A DNA stretch of 64,000 bases from Mucilaginibacter ginsenosidivorans (GTDB lineage: Bacteria > Bacteroidota > Bacteroidia > Sphingobacteriales > Sphingobacteriaceae), in the NCBI RefSeq assembly GCF_007971025.1, contig NZ_CP042436.1, positions 3,534,001 through 3,598,000 of the forward strand, given 5' to 3'. The translations under genes and the position numbers were made by a program. Shown in pieces: positions 43,827-53,156 of this stretch (position 1 is its first letter; each line of letters starts with the position of its first letter). Under the pieces are notes generated by a model that was given only the letters and a program-made list of their open reading frames with translations, was not told the origin of the DNA and did no database searches.

Positions 43827-45299
43827 ATGAGCAAAGGGATAATAAGTAAAGAGGAAGACTACTCGCAATGGTATAACGATTTAGTGATCAAAGCCGACCT
43901 GGCAGAATACTCGCCGGTTAGAGGTTGCATGATCATTAAGCCGTATGGGTATTCTATTTGGGAGAAAATGCAGTCGGTATTAGACGGCATGTTTAAAGAA
44001 ACCGGTCATTCTAATGCATATTTCCCGCTTTTTATTCCGAAATCCTTTTTCTCGAAAGAGGCAAGTCACGTTGAAGGTTTTGCCAAGGAATGTGCAGTTG
44101 TAACCCACTATCGCCTAAAAAATGACGGTAACGGTAATATTATTGTTGATGAAGATGCCAAGCTGGAAGAAGAGTTAATTATTCGCCCAACATCGGAAAC
44201 CATCATCTGGAACACTTATAAAGGTTGGATTCAATCCTATCGCGATCTGCCACTGTTAATAAACCAATGGGCCAACGTGGTAAGATGGGAGATGCGTACA
44301 CGTCTATTCCTGCGTACTAGTGAGTTCCTGTGGCAGGAAGGGCACACCGCCCATGCTACCGCTGACGAAGCAATCGCAGAAACTGAGCAAATGCTTGGCG
44401 TTTATGCTGACTTTGCGGAGAACTGGCTGGCCTTACCGGTGGTACGTGGCCGTAAGACACCAAATGAGCGTTTTGCCGGAGCTTTGGACACCTATTGCAT
44501 TGAGGCTTTAATGCAGGATGGTAAGGCCCTGCAGGCAGGCACCTCGCACTTTTTGGGGCAGAACTTTGCCAAAGCATTTGATGTGAAGTTTACTAACAAA
44601 GAAAATAAGCTGGACTATGTTTGGGCTACGTCATGGGGCGTGTCCACGAGGCTGATAGGTGCATTAATTATGTCGCATTCCGATGATGCCGGGTTGGTAT
44701 TGCCTCCAAAACTGGCGCCGATACAAGTGGTTGTGGTGCCTATTTACAAGCATGAAGAAGAACTGGAAAACATCGCGACTTACGTGAAGGGGTTAACCAA
44801 AGAATTAAAAGCAAAGGGCATCACCGTTAAGTTTGATAACCGCGATACGCACCGCCCCGGTGCTAAATTTGCGGAGTATGAGTTAAAGGGAGTGCCATTA
44901 CGGGTAGCCATCGGCAGCAGGGATATGCAGAATGGCACGGTGGAGCTGGCGCGTCGAGATACTAAAACAAAAGAAACCGTAAACCAGGGAGGTTTGGCTG
45001 CAGTTATTGAACAATTACTTGAAGATATCCAAGTTAACATTTATGCAAAGGCATTAAGCTTCAGGCAAGAAAACACGAAGGAAGTTGACAGTTACGAAGA
45101 CTTCAGACGAATGCTGGATGAAGAGCCGGGTTTCCTGTCAGCCCATTGGGACGGTACCGCCGAAACCGAGCAACTGATAAAAGACGAAACCAAAGCAACT
45201 ATTCGCTGCATACCTTTGGATAATAAACTGGAAGAAGGTAAATGTATCCGCACCGGCAAACCGTCGACGCAAAGGGTGTTGTTTGCACGCGCTTATTAA
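43827..45299 (+). CDS. proS: Prolyl-tRNA synthetase, archaeal/eukaryotic-like short type
   Basis: A 490-residue class II synthetase: [18 protein letters not shown] at the start, motif 2 region [45 protein letters not shown], motif 3 with [18 protein letters not shown], an anticodon domain with [12 protein letters not shown], and a C-terminal zinc-like domain ending FARAY. There is no large editing insertion, as in the ProS type 3 group. It charges tRNA-Pro. Confidence 0.95.
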   Translation: MSKGIISKEEDYSQWYNDLVIKADLAEYSPVRGCMIIKPYGYSIWEKMQSVLDGMFKETGHSNAYFPLFIPKSFFSKEASHVEGFAKECAVVTHYRLKNDGNGNIIVDEDAKLEEELIIRPTSETIIWNTYKGWIQSYRDLPLLINQWANVVRWEMRTRLFLRTSEFLWQEGHTAHATADEAIAETEQMLGVYADFAENWLALPVVRGRKTPNERFAGALDTYCIEALMQDGKALQAGTSHFLGQNFAKAFDVKFTNKENKLDYVWATSWGVSTRLIGALIMSHSDDAGLVLPPKLAPIQVVVVPIYKHEEELENIATYVKGLTKELKAKGITVKFDNRDTHRPGAKFAEYELKGVPLRVAIGSRDMQNGTVELARRDTKTKETVNQGGLAAVIEQLLEDIQVNIYAKALSFRQENTKEVDSYEDFRRMLDEEPGFLSAHWDGTAETEQLIKDETKATIRCIPLDNKLEEGKCIRTGKPSTQRVLFARAY

Positions 45300-45306
45300 A
45301 CGCGGA

Positions 45307-45385
45307 GTCCATAGCTAATGGTCGATAGTCCATGGCTTTGAACATTTAAGTTTTCACCATGGTCCATTGACTATCGACTATGGAC
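45307..45385. repeat. Degenerate inverted repeat built from GTCCAT/CGATAGTC words
   Basis: GTCCATAG (45307-45314) pairs with CTATGGAC (45378-45385), and CCATGG occurs near the centre on both sides, with imperfectly matched words such as GGTCGATAGT and ACTATCGACT between. It fills the proS to trans-sulfuration gene spacer. It looks like a repeat family rather than a simple terminator. Confidence 0.6.
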
Positions 45386-45401
45386 CGTACCAAAGCACGC
45401 T

Positions 45402-46541
45402 ATGAAATTTGCAACTAAAGCTATACATGCAGGGCAGGAGCCCGATCCGTCTACCGGCGCTATCATGACGCCTATTTATCAAACCTCAACCTACTGGCAG
45501 AAATCGCCGGGAGATAATAAGGGCTTTGAGTATTCGCGCGGTACGAATCCGACGCGTAAAGCATTGGAAGGTTGCCTGGCGGCATTAGAGAATGCCAAAT
45601 ACGGCCTTGCTTTCTCGAGCGGCATGGGCGCTACCGATGCGGTGATGAAACTGCTGAAACCGGGCGATGAAGTGATCACCGGGAACGATCTATATGGTGG
45701 TTCGTACCGGATATTTACAAAGATATTTGCTAATTACGGTATCAAATTCCATTTTCTTGATTTGTCGAACCCCCAGATAATTAATGACTATATCAATGAA
45801 AATACCAAATTGGTTTGGATAGAAACACCGACAAATCCAACCATGCAGATTATTGATATAGAGGCTGTTGCCAAGATCACCAAAACTACAGGTTTATTGC
45901 TTGCGGTTGACAATACCTTTGCTTCGCCTTATCTGCAAAACCCGATAGACCTGGGCGCCGATATTGTGATGCACTCGGTTACCAAATACATCGGCGGACA
46001 TAGCGACGTAGTAATGGGTTGTCTAATGCTGAACGACGAGGAGCTTTACAAAAAGCTCTGGTTCATCTATAACGCTTGCGGCGCCACACCTGGACCAATG
46101 GATAGTTTCCTGGTGCTGCGGGGTATCAAAACACTGCACCTGCGCATGAAGGCGCATTGCGAGAACGGCCGTAAAGTGGCAGAGTTTTTAAAGACACACC
46201 CCAAAGTAGATAAGATATACTGGCCTGGCTTTACAGATCATCCTAATCATAACATCGCCAAAAAACAGATGATTGATTTTGGCGGCATGATCTCTATTAC
46301 GCTGAAAGATGCTGATTTGCAAGAAACGTTCCGCGTAGCATCTTCATTTCATGTATTTTCATTAGCCGAATCACTGGGCGGGGTCGAATCATTGATCAAT
46401 CACCCGGTAACGATGACACATGCTTCTATACCCAAAGAAGAACGCGAAAAAGCAGGTGTAGTGGACAACTTGCTGCGCCTGAGCGTAGGCGTGGAAGATA
46501 TTGAGGATTTGATAGCCGATTTAAGTCAGGCTTTAGCCTGA
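45402..46541 (+). CDS. Trans-sulfuration PLP enzyme (cystathionine gamma-synthase/lyase family)
   Basis: A 379-residue member of the Cys/Met metabolism family: TKAIHAGQEPDPSTGAIMTPIYQTSTY at the N-terminus, FSSGMGATDAVMKLL, WIETPTNPTMQIIDI, PLP Lys195 in MHSVTKYIGGHSD, and SLGGVESLINHP. Cystathionine gamma-synthase, gamma-lyase and beta-lyase share this text, so the exact reaction is open; a synthase or gamma-lyase role in methionine/cysteine interconversion is most likely. Confidence 0.9.
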   Translation: MKFATKAIHAGQEPDPSTGAIMTPIYQTSTYWQKSPGDNKGFEYSRGTNPTRKALEGCLAALENAKYGLAFSSGMGATDAVMKLLKPGDEVITGNDLYGGSYRIFTKIFANYGIKFHFLDLSNPQIINDYINENTKLVWIETPTNPTMQIIDIEAVAKITKTTGLLLAVDNTFASPYLQNPIDLGADIVMHSVTKYIGGHSDVVMGCLMLNDEELYKKLWFIYNACGATPGPMDSFLVLRGIKTLHLRMKAHCENGRKVAEFLKTHPKVDKIYWPGFTDHPNHNIAKKQMIDFGGMISITLKDADLQETFRVASSFHVFSLAESLGGVESLINHPVTMTHASIPKEEREKAGVVDNLLRLSVGVEDIEDLIADLSQALA

Positions 46542-46542
46542 T

Positions 46543-46656
46543 AGTTGATTGTGTGAGTGGTTGATTAAGTTAGAATGGTGTTTCGCTGAGCTTATCTCTG
46601 CCAAATAATTAAAAATAACTTAATCAACCAATCTAACTTAGTCAACTCAATCAACT
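46543..46656. repeat. Nested inverted repeat of TTGATTAAGTT-like words
   Basis: GGTTGATTAAGTT (46559-46571) pairs perfectly with AACTTAATCAACC (46617-46629), and outer AGTTGATT (46543-46550) pairs with AATCAACT (46649-46656). The right arm also repeats the word AATC(T)AACTTAGTCAACT. It fills the spacer and ends two bases before the next ATG, so an RNA hairpin would cover the ribosome site. Confidence 0.65.
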
Positions 46657-46658
46657 AC

Positions 46659-47453
46659 ATGATACAAAACCTCAAAGCTTTTCTCGATTCCAAAGTTGAG
46701 CAATACAATCAGCCTGATTTTATCAAAAATGATCCGGTATCCATACCGCACTTGTTCAGCAAAAAGCAGGATATCGAGATCATGGGTTTTTGGGCGGCAA
46801 CCTTAGCCTGGGGGCAAAGGTTCACTATCATCAATAAATGTAAAGAATTAATTGGCTTGATGGACGGCGCACCCCATGATTTTATTATAAATCACCAGGA
46901 GCCGGATTTAAAGAAATTATTACGTTTTAAACACCGCACCTTTAACGATATCGATACACTGTATTTCATTTCATTTTTCAAGCATCATTATAGCCAACAT
47001 GATTCACTTGAGGATGCTTTTATACCGCCCAGCCCCCTGAAAGGAGTAGAGGAATCGCTTAATTATTTCCGTTCTTATTTCTTTTCATTACAAGATTACC
47101 CAAACCGCACTAAAAAGCATGTTTCCGCACCATCACAAAAGTCGACATGTAAGCGGCTGAATATGTTCCTGCGGTGGATGGTGCGCAAGGATAGTTCCGG
47201 GGTCGATTTCGGTATCTGGAACAAACTGAAACCTGCTGACCTGATCATGCCCTGCGATTTGCATGTAGACCGTGTGGCACGAAAACTTAATCTTATCACC
47301 CGCAAGCAGACCGACTGGCAAACGGCAATAGAACTAACCGAACAACTAAAAGAGTTTGATCCATCAGACCCGGTTAAATATGATTTTGCTTTGTTTGGGT
47401 TGGGGATTGAGGAACGTTGGGGTGATGGGGCAGTTTTGCAGGATTTGTTCTAA
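46659..47453 (+). CDS. TIGR02757/DUF2400 family protein
   Basis: A 264-residue soluble protein. Recognisable family text: IEIMGFWAATLAWGQR near residue 36, the LRFKHRTFNDIDTLYFI segment, NMFLRWMVRKDSSGVDFGIW, and the C-terminal PCDLHVDRVARKLNLITRK and YDFALFGLGIE, which recall helix-hairpin-helix DNA glycosylase folds. No function is established. It is 9 bases before the DUF5655-like gene. Confidence 0.85.
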   Translation: MIQNLKAFLDSKVEQYNQPDFIKNDPVSIPHLFSKKQDIEIMGFWAATLAWGQRFTIINKCKELIGLMDGAPHDFIINHQEPDLKKLLRFKHRTFNDIDTLYFISFFKHHYSQHDSLEDAFIPPSPLKGVEESLNYFRSYFFSLQDYPNRTKKHVSAPSQKSTCKRLNMFLRWMVRKDSSGVDFGIWNKLKPADLIMPCDLHVDRVARKLNLITRKQTDWQTAIELTEQLKEFDPSDPVKYDFALFGLGIEERWGDGAVLQDLF

Positions 47454-47462
47454 TTTTATGCT

Positions 47463-47840
47463 ATGCGAAACTATACCGGAACAGACGCGGAAGAAATAGA
47501 ACTGAGGCGATTTCTGATAGGGAAATCTGTAGAAACTTTGGCATTATTCGATCATTTAATCAACGAATTCCAAAAAATAGGCCCAGTCACCGTTCACCCA
47601 GCTAAAACCATGATCGGCTTAGCCAATTCGCATAAGCGGGTCGTTTATATTACCCAGTTAGGAAAGAATTTTATTCACGTGGTGTTTCCGTTCAAAGAAC
47701 GATTCGAGGATAACTTGTGCTTCCAGAAAATAGCTCAAGTGCCAGGCGATGTGCAATGCAACCACCATTTTAGGATGCTCCATACAGATGATGTGAACGA
47801 TGAGGTGCGAAAATTTATGAAAATAGCGTACGACAGCTAA
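47463..47840 (+). CDS. DUF5655-like small protein
   Basis: A 125-residue soluble protein: LFDHLINEFQKIGPVTVHPAKTMIGLAN, then strands ending in VVFPFKERFEDNL and the QCNHHFRMLHTDDVNDEVRKFMKIAYDS end. This resembles DUF5655, which sometimes ends larger transport or nucleic-acid-associated proteins. Function unknown. Convergent with the NdpA-like gene. Confidence 0.7.
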   Translation: MRNYTGTDAEEIELRRFLIGKSVETLALFDHLINEFQKIGPVTVHPAKTMIGLANSHKRVVYITQLGKNFIHVVFPFKERFEDNLCFQKIAQVPGDVQCNHHFRMLHTDDVNDEVRKFMKIAYDS

Positions 47841-47874
47841 TCGGTGAAATCAACAATCAAAATCGGTGTAATCA
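47839..47874. repeat. Tandem degenerate word AATCGGTG(A/T)AATCA
   Basis: AATCGGTGAAATCA (47839-47852) and AATCGGTGTAATCA (47861-47874) differ at one base. They occupy the spacer between the convergent DUF5655 and NdpA-like genes, and look like the iterated-word spacers at 45307 and 46543. Confidence 0.6.
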
Positions 47875-47878
47875 TACG

Positions 47879-48937
47879 CTAAGCTTCTTCCTTAAAGTAA
47901 ACCTTGTAATAATTCATCGACTTGCCCTCGTCAAAACCTTTTTCTATCAGTTCTTTGTCGCCGTGAATATAAATATGAAAATTCCGGTCGAGCTTTAGCA
48001 CACTTTTGTACACACGCTGCTGTTTTTTTACCGCGTTGGATGATATCTCGAATACATCGGCAATAGGCGATTCAAACTCCTGCTCGTACTGGCTTTTGTA
48101 GTTTTTAAACGACTCGATAGCCTGGGGGTTACCGATTACTTCGCCGGCAAATTCATCCATATCAAAGGTATCCTTCTCCTTAAAATACTTCATTGATTTA
48201 TTCAACAGGTCGATCTTGTCGGCTTTGCTTAATTCGAACTCATCATCCAGCTTTTGAGTGACAAAGTTTTTATAGATGCCCAGGGCATTGTTGGTTTGAT
48301 TAAAGCTATCGTTCCTGATCTTCAACTGTAAAAAATCGTCCTTCCAATAGGCAGCAGCATCATGCCCGCGGCTGGTATGATCGACAACCACAACTTTATA
48401 GCCATTCTCCTTTTCAATATTGAATATCAACACACCTTTATCCAGTTTATTAATATTGATGGCATTCTCTTCGTAATCTATCCCAAAGCCACCCTGGTCA
48501 GGATAAACTTTCAGGTAAATTTCCTTGTTCTCCGACTTGAAAATACCCATCGCATCCAGCAAATTACCTTCTATCTGTACCTGGCTGAAATAAGCCACAT
48601 ACAATTCCCCAGGTTTGATACTCGGATGATTAGATACATTGTACAAATGTTTGGCCACCTGTTCGGACATTTCATGGAACTTGTCTTTATCCTCGAAGGC
48701 TTGCGTGATAAAGTGATGTACTTCGTTCAGGCTGAGGTCGCCGCTTGTGTGCGTAAGGTGATAAACTTCGGTAGCCTTTTCAAACGGCTTCAGAAAATAT
48801 TGTTTGAGTAATTGCGGTATTACCTCATTCTTAAAAGTAAGAGGTTCGTTAGATAGCGCATAAAATTCGTTTTGCGATTGGTTGCCGACGTGATGAACAG
48901 ACACTGACTCCAGTGATGCTTCGAAATAAGTTACCAT
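47879..48937 (-). CDS. 37-kDa nucleoid-associated protein (NdpA/YejK family)
   Basis: A 352-residue protein matching the nucleoid-associated family: SLESVSVHHVGNQ at the N-terminus, FITQAFEDKDKFHEMSEQVAKHLYNVSNHPSIKPGELYVAYFS, and a GFGIDYEENAININKLDKGVLIF centre. The C-terminal half is a helical region with charged residues. It binds the chromosome in other bacteria; role otherwise unknown. Confidence 0.8.
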   Translation of the reverse strand: MVTYFEASLESVSVHHVGNQSQNEFYALSNEPLTFKNEVIPQLLKQYFLKPFEKATEVYHLTHTSGDLSLNEVHHFITQAFEDKDKFHEMSEQVAKHLYNVSNHPSIKPGELYVAYFSQVQIEGNLLDAMGIFKSENKEIYLKVYPDQGGFGIDYEENAININKLDKGVLIFNIEKENGYKVVVVDHTSRGHDAAAYWKDDFLQLKIRNDSFNQTNNALGIYKNFVTQKLDDEFELSKADKIDLLNKSMKYFKEKDTFDMDEFAGEVIGNPQAIESFKNYKSQYEQEFESPIADVFEISSNAVKKQQRVYKSVLKLDRNFHIYIHGDKELIEKGFDEGKSMNYYKVYFKEEA

Positions 48938-48970
48938 AATGGGGCGAAAGTAAGGAAATATTGTTGCGCT

Positions 48971-49339
48971 TCAGAGCGGCGCCTTTTTGGTCAGTTTTCC
49001 TATACGTGGGTCGCTGCGGGCTATCAGTTCGCACACTTTTATCGCAGCCTCTTCAAAATCATCGCGATCATCTTTGATCAGCCGCCAGTTCGACTCATAG
49101 ATTTCACCGTTATCCAGCACATAGCCCACCATAGCCGGTATGTCTTTCTCCAGGCTTTGATGATGCTCCTTTGCGGTCGCTACCCAAACGCCGTTCATCT
49201 CCACCTCCTTAACAGACTTACGAAGCATGAGCATAAGTTTCGTGCCGAGGTAAATGTATTGCATCCCGAACATGGATTTGGTAACCACATTGTGCGGCAG
49301 GTAATCAAATACAAAATCAAAAGGGATAACTTTTGGCAT
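48971..49339 (-). CDS. Small protein with TfoX-N-like features
   Basis: ATG at 49339 (MPKVIPFDFVFDYLP) is preferred over a TTG at 49345. The 122-residue protein has VVTKSMFGMQYIYLGTKLMLMLR, reminiscent of the TfoX N-terminal domain (KxMFGxxxxY), then a Trp/Ser helical region. No DNA-uptake function should be inferred. Its promoter region is shared with mnmE, which is divergent. Confidence 0.6.
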   Translation of the reverse strand: MPKVIPFDFVFDYLPHNVVTKSMFGMQYIYLGTKLMLMLRKSVKEVEMNGVWVATAKEHHQSLEKDIPAMVGYVLDNGEIYESNWRLIKDDRDDFEEAAIKVCELIARSDPRIGKLTKKAPL

Positions 49340-49414
49340 ATACAAAGTTAAGCCATAACATTTTACATTAAACGAATAAAAAGATTGGCGATAAATGGCG
49401 ACTTTTGCGATCGA

Positions 49415-50779
49415 ATGAACAAAGAAGAAACCATCGTTGCTCTTGCTACTCCGAACGGTGTCGGCGCTATTGGCGTTATCCGGCTATCCGGCCCGGATGC
49501 TATTAGCATAGCTGGTAGCGTTTTTAAAGGGAAAGACCTGACCAAGCAAGAATCGCACACCATCCATTTCGGGCAGATCATCGATGGCGACATTGTGCTG
49601 GACGAAGTTTTGGTTTCCTTGTTTATCGCACCGAGATCCTACACCCGAGAAAATGTGGTGGAAATTTCCTGCCATGGGTCGGGTTATATAATTGAGTCTA
49701 TTATCAAACTATTGATAAAAAAAGGTGCAACAGGCGCGAAGCCGGGGGAGTTTACGCTTAGGGCATTTTTGAATGGTCAGCTTGATCTTTCCCAGGCGGA
49801 AGCTGTTGCCGATTTGATCGCATCAAACTCTAAAGCATCCCAGCAAGTTGCTATACAACAATTACGCGGCGGTTTCAGCAGCCAGTTGCAACAGCTGAGG
49901 GACCAGTTGGTGCAGTTTGCTTCGCTGGTGGAACTGGAACTGGATTTTTCGGAAGAAGATGTTGAGTTTGCTAACCGCGCCCAGCTAAAGCAACTTATCA
50001 TCAATATAAACCAGGTAGTAAGCCGACTGATCGAGTCTTTTGAATTGGGAAATGTTATCAAGCAGGGGGTAAATACAGTAATAGCGGGCAGGCCCAACGC
50101 CGGTAAATCAACTTTATTGAATGCCCTCCTAAACGAGGAGCGTGCCATTGTAAGCCATATACCCGGTACTACGAGGGATACCATTGAGGAAATTCTAAAT
50201 ATCAATGGGATCAACTTCAGACTAATAGATACCGCCGGAATACGCGAAGCGACCGACGCGATTGAAAAGATGGGAGTGGAGCGGACCATGGAAAAGATCA
50301 GCCAGTCAGCTTTGCTGATCTACGTTTTTGATGCAGTGGAGATAACGATCGAACAACTGAATAATGACCTTAAACGTCTTCAAAAGCCGGGCATAACCAT
50401 GCTGGTTGTCGCCAATAAAGCAGATCTCTTGACAAAGGAACAGCTACTATCGCTACCCCATAGCCAAAGCGCCATTATCATCTCGGCCAAATTGAAGCGT
50501 CATATTGATGAATTGAAACGTAAGATATACAGTTCAGCAGTAAAACATCAATTAAGCGGCGACGAAACTTTGGTTACCAATATTCGCCACCTGGAGGCGC
50601 TGCAAAAAACAGAAGCTGCATTAGCCCGGTTATTAAATGGCATGGAAACCCAGGTTACCTCCGACTTCCTCGCAATGGATATCAAACAGGCCCTGCATTA
50701 CCTTGGTGAAATAACAGGCGCCGTTACAACGGATGATCTGCTGGATAATATCTTTTCGAAGTTTTGTATCGGCAAGTAA
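49415..50779 (+). CDS. mnmE: tRNA modification GTPase MnmE
   Basis: The ATG at 49415 gives MNKEETIVALATPNGVGAIGVIRLSG, the normal start; an upstream in-frame ATG at 49385 adds ten extra residues. The 454-residue protein has the N-terminal tetrahydrofolate domain, a helical domain split around the G domain (P-loop GRPNAGKST, switch II DTAGIRE, NKAD), and the C-terminal FCIGK. With MnmG it modifies U34 of several tRNAs. Confidence 0.95.
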   Translation: MNKEETIVALATPNGVGAIGVIRLSGPDAISIAGSVFKGKDLTKQESHTIHFGQIIDGDIVLDEVLVSLFIAPRSYTRENVVEISCHGSGYIIESIIKLLIKKGATGAKPGEFTLRAFLNGQLDLSQAEAVADLIASNSKASQQVAIQQLRGGFSSQLQQLRDQLVQFASLVELELDFSEEDVEFANRAQLKQLIININQVVSRLIESFELGNVIKQGVNTVIAGRPNAGKSTLLNALLNEERAIVSHIPGTTRDTIEEILNINGINFRLIDTAGIREATDAIEKMGVERTMEKISQSALLIYVFDAVEITIEQLNNDLKRLQKPGITMLVVANKADLLTKEQLLSLPHSQSAIIISAKLKRHIDELKRKIYSSAVKHQLSGDETLVTNIRHLEALQKTEAALARLLNGMETQVTSDFLAMDIKQALHYLGEITGAVTTDDLLDNIFSKFCIGK

Positions 50780-50795
50780 AAGCTGAAGGATTCAA

Positions 50796-53111
50796 TTAGT
50801 TCTTGAACCAGTCCGAAGGAACTTCCTTTGGCTCCGATCCGTTGATGCTGTATTTTAATTTGAGCGTAAAGCCGCCTCCGCCTTCAATAAAATCAAGTAC
50901 GAAGGGTTGTAAGCCCTTACTTAGCGCAACCTGGCCGTTTTTTTCGATAGCGGAATGCAGGCCATCGTTGTCAACTACCGTGCAGTTCGCTATTTTAAGT
51001 ACGCCCCCGTCATCGCATGTTAAATAAAAGCTATATACTCCGTTGGCAGGGATGTCAATATATCCCCTGTAGGTTATGGCAAACGATGGAGCTTTCACAG
51101 TTGCGGGCACCGTAATCGTGTTGGTATCAAAAGTACTATCACTTTTCGCTGCACTGATGAGACTGGTTTGTTTAAAAAAGGCTTTGTAATAATTGCAAAT
51201 CAAACCGGGTTTCGGGTTATTTAGTTGTATTGCCGGAGCGTACTCCTGTTTTTTGTAATTAAGCGTATAAATGTCGCCACGCAGGCCATTCGGCATAAAA
51301 GCAGCCAGTTTGATGACCTTGGATTGTTTGATAATTAGCGCCGCCTTCAGTTCTTGCGACGAAGTTTTTGGAAGGGTGCCATCCGTTGTATAAAATATCC
51401 GCATTTGCGGTAACGGTTTTTTAATGGTTAGCGTGTCTGCATCCGTAAAAACATTTTCATTGATTATCCCAGGCAGGTCGGGCAACCGGTAATGAACATT
51501 CAATACATCAAGGCGTTTATAGTTTAACTGCAAACGCTCCACGTAGGAGTCATAATTTCCTTGTTTGTTCGTCCAAAGCAGCTCAGAAAGAGCTGTCATC
51601 CTTGGCATATACATATAATCGGTTCGCTTTTCCGAAGGCAGGTTTTCGGACCATAATTCAGCCTGCGCGCCGATGATGTTTTTCGCTTCTTGTTCGTTCA
51701 GTTTAGCAGGGATTGGGTTGAAATGATATATCTTATAAAGCGAATATTGATCAGGCTGGTTATCAAAATAAAGGGGCTCTCCAGGCGCCATTATTACCGT
51801 GTTGCCATTTTTTACTGCTTTTACAGGAGCATCCGGCACCCAGCCCCGCCAGTACATAATGAGTGCCGTAGGACTTATGCCCCCTTCAATAACCTCGTCC
51901 CAGCCAATAAGTTTACGGCCTTTTGAATTAAAGAATTTTTCCATCCTGTTAATGAAATAACTTTGGAGTGCCGGAAGGTCCTTAATTCCCTCGCGCTGCA
52001 TCAGGGCTTTACAAGCATCTGATTTTGCCCAGTCCGACCGATCGACCTCATCACCGCCGATATGGATATATTTGGAAGGAAAGATGTCCATTATCTCGGA
52101 AAATACGTTTTCGGCAAATTCAAAAGTACTTTCATTGCAAGGGCAAATGGGTTTTGAAAAAAGTTCACCAAATTTGTTTTCACCATTGCAGGTCAGGAAT
52201 GGGTAAGCAGTAATGGCAGCCATCATGTGCCCCGGCATATCAATTTCTGGAATTATATCGATATGTCTGGCCGCAGCATAAACAACAAGGCCTTTCATTT
52301 GCTGCTGCGTATAAAAGCCCCCGTATAGTGTTTTACCGTCTTTATGAATAATATGCTCTGTATCGATAGCGAAATCAGGATTATCCTTTGATCTTTTCAT
52401 GCAGGCCGAATCGTTTTTGTCAAAGGTGCGCCATGCGCCTTGTTCAGTCAATTTGGGATACTTTTTTATCTCGATGCGCCAGCCCTGGTCGTCTGTTAAA
52501 TGCAGATGCAGTTTATTCATCTTGTAAAGTGCCATGATGTCAATAAACTTTTTGAGATAGCTCATAGAAAAAAAGTGCCGCGAAACATCCAGGTGCATAC
52601 CCCTCCACGAATAGGCTGCATAGTCGGTAATGCTTAAAGCTGGCAGTATTACACTCTTGGTTTTTTTACCACTTTTATTCTCAATTTCAGCAGGAAGAAG
52701 CTGCCTTATTGTTTCTATTGCCCTGTATATGCCGACACTTTCTTTTGCAGAAATAGTTATCATTTTTCCGGTTATCGTAAGCGTATACCCTTCGGGGCCT
52801 TCGAGTGTTGGGTTGTACTTTATTTCTATGGCGTTGGCGTTTGTCTTGTTACTCGTTTTCTTAAGCGGTGTACCAAAAGCTTTTATAAAGAGGTTATTTA
52901 GTTGATTGACCTCACTAGCGAATCTATCGTGGTCGCCCCGAATAATTGTGGTAGCCGGGGTTGCCCTGAACGCGCCGGTTCCAGGAATAAGTGATTGAGG
53001 ATAGGGGATGAGGTCGTATTTTGCCCCAACTGATTGTGCGTGTGTTATTTCAGACGCCCCGAAAATTGTACACAGGATCAAAAGAATGATGGTATTTATG
53101 GTGTTTTTCAT
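50796..53111 (-). CDS. GH20 beta-N-acetylhexosaminidase with C-terminal PA14 domain
   Basis: ATG at 53111; a TTG three bases earlier is unlikely. A 771-residue secreted protein (signal peptide to about ITHAQ). Order: N-terminal GH20b domain, TIM barrel with YSWRGMHLDVSRHFF, HLTDDQGWRIEIKKYP, the catalytic Asp-Glu pair near residue 355 in HIGGDEVD, and a Trp-rich pocket; then a small beta domain; then PA14 (about 645-771, ending in GGGFTLKLKYS). It releases terminal GlcNAc or GalNAc. PA14 is a carbohydrate-binding or assembly module. It is 45 bases after the GH2 gene on the same strand. Confidence 0.93.
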   Translation of the reverse strand: MKNTINTIILLILCTIFGASEITHAQSVGAKYDLIPYPQSLIPGTGAFRATPATTIIRGDHDRFASEVNQLNNLFIKAFGTPLKKTSNKTNANAIEIKYNPTLEGPEGYTLTITGKMITISAKESVGIYRAIETIRQLLPAEIENKSGKKTKSVILPALSITDYAAYSWRGMHLDVSRHFFSMSYLKKFIDIMALYKMNKLHLHLTDDQGWRIEIKKYPKLTEQGAWRTFDKNDSACMKRSKDNPDFAIDTEHIIHKDGKTLYGGFYTQQQMKGLVVYAAARHIDIIPEIDMPGHMMAAITAYPFLTCNGENKFGELFSKPICPCNESTFEFAENVFSEIMDIFPSKYIHIGGDEVDRSDWAKSDACKALMQREGIKDLPALQSYFINRMEKFFNSKGRKLIGWDEVIEGGISPTALIMYWRGWVPDAPVKAVKNGNTVIMAPGEPLYFDNQPDQYSLYKIYHFNPIPAKLNEQEAKNIIGAQAELWSENLPSEKRTDYMYMPRMTALSELLWTNKQGNYDSYVERLQLNYKRLDVLNVHYRLPDLPGIINENVFTDADTLTIKKPLPQMRIFYTTDGTLPKTSSQELKAALIIKQSKVIKLAAFMPNGLRGDIYTLNYKKQEYAPAIQLNNPKPGLICNYYKAFFKQTSLISAAKSDSTFDTNTITVPATVKAPSFAITYRGYIDIPANGVYSFYLTCDDGGVLKIANCTVVDNDGLHSAIEKNGQVALSKGLQPFVLDFIEGGGGFTLKLKYSINGSEPKEVPSDWFKN

Positions 53112-53156
53112 CAAGAATGTTCTTACGTTAAATATTGCCTGGCTGTTTATGATAAA

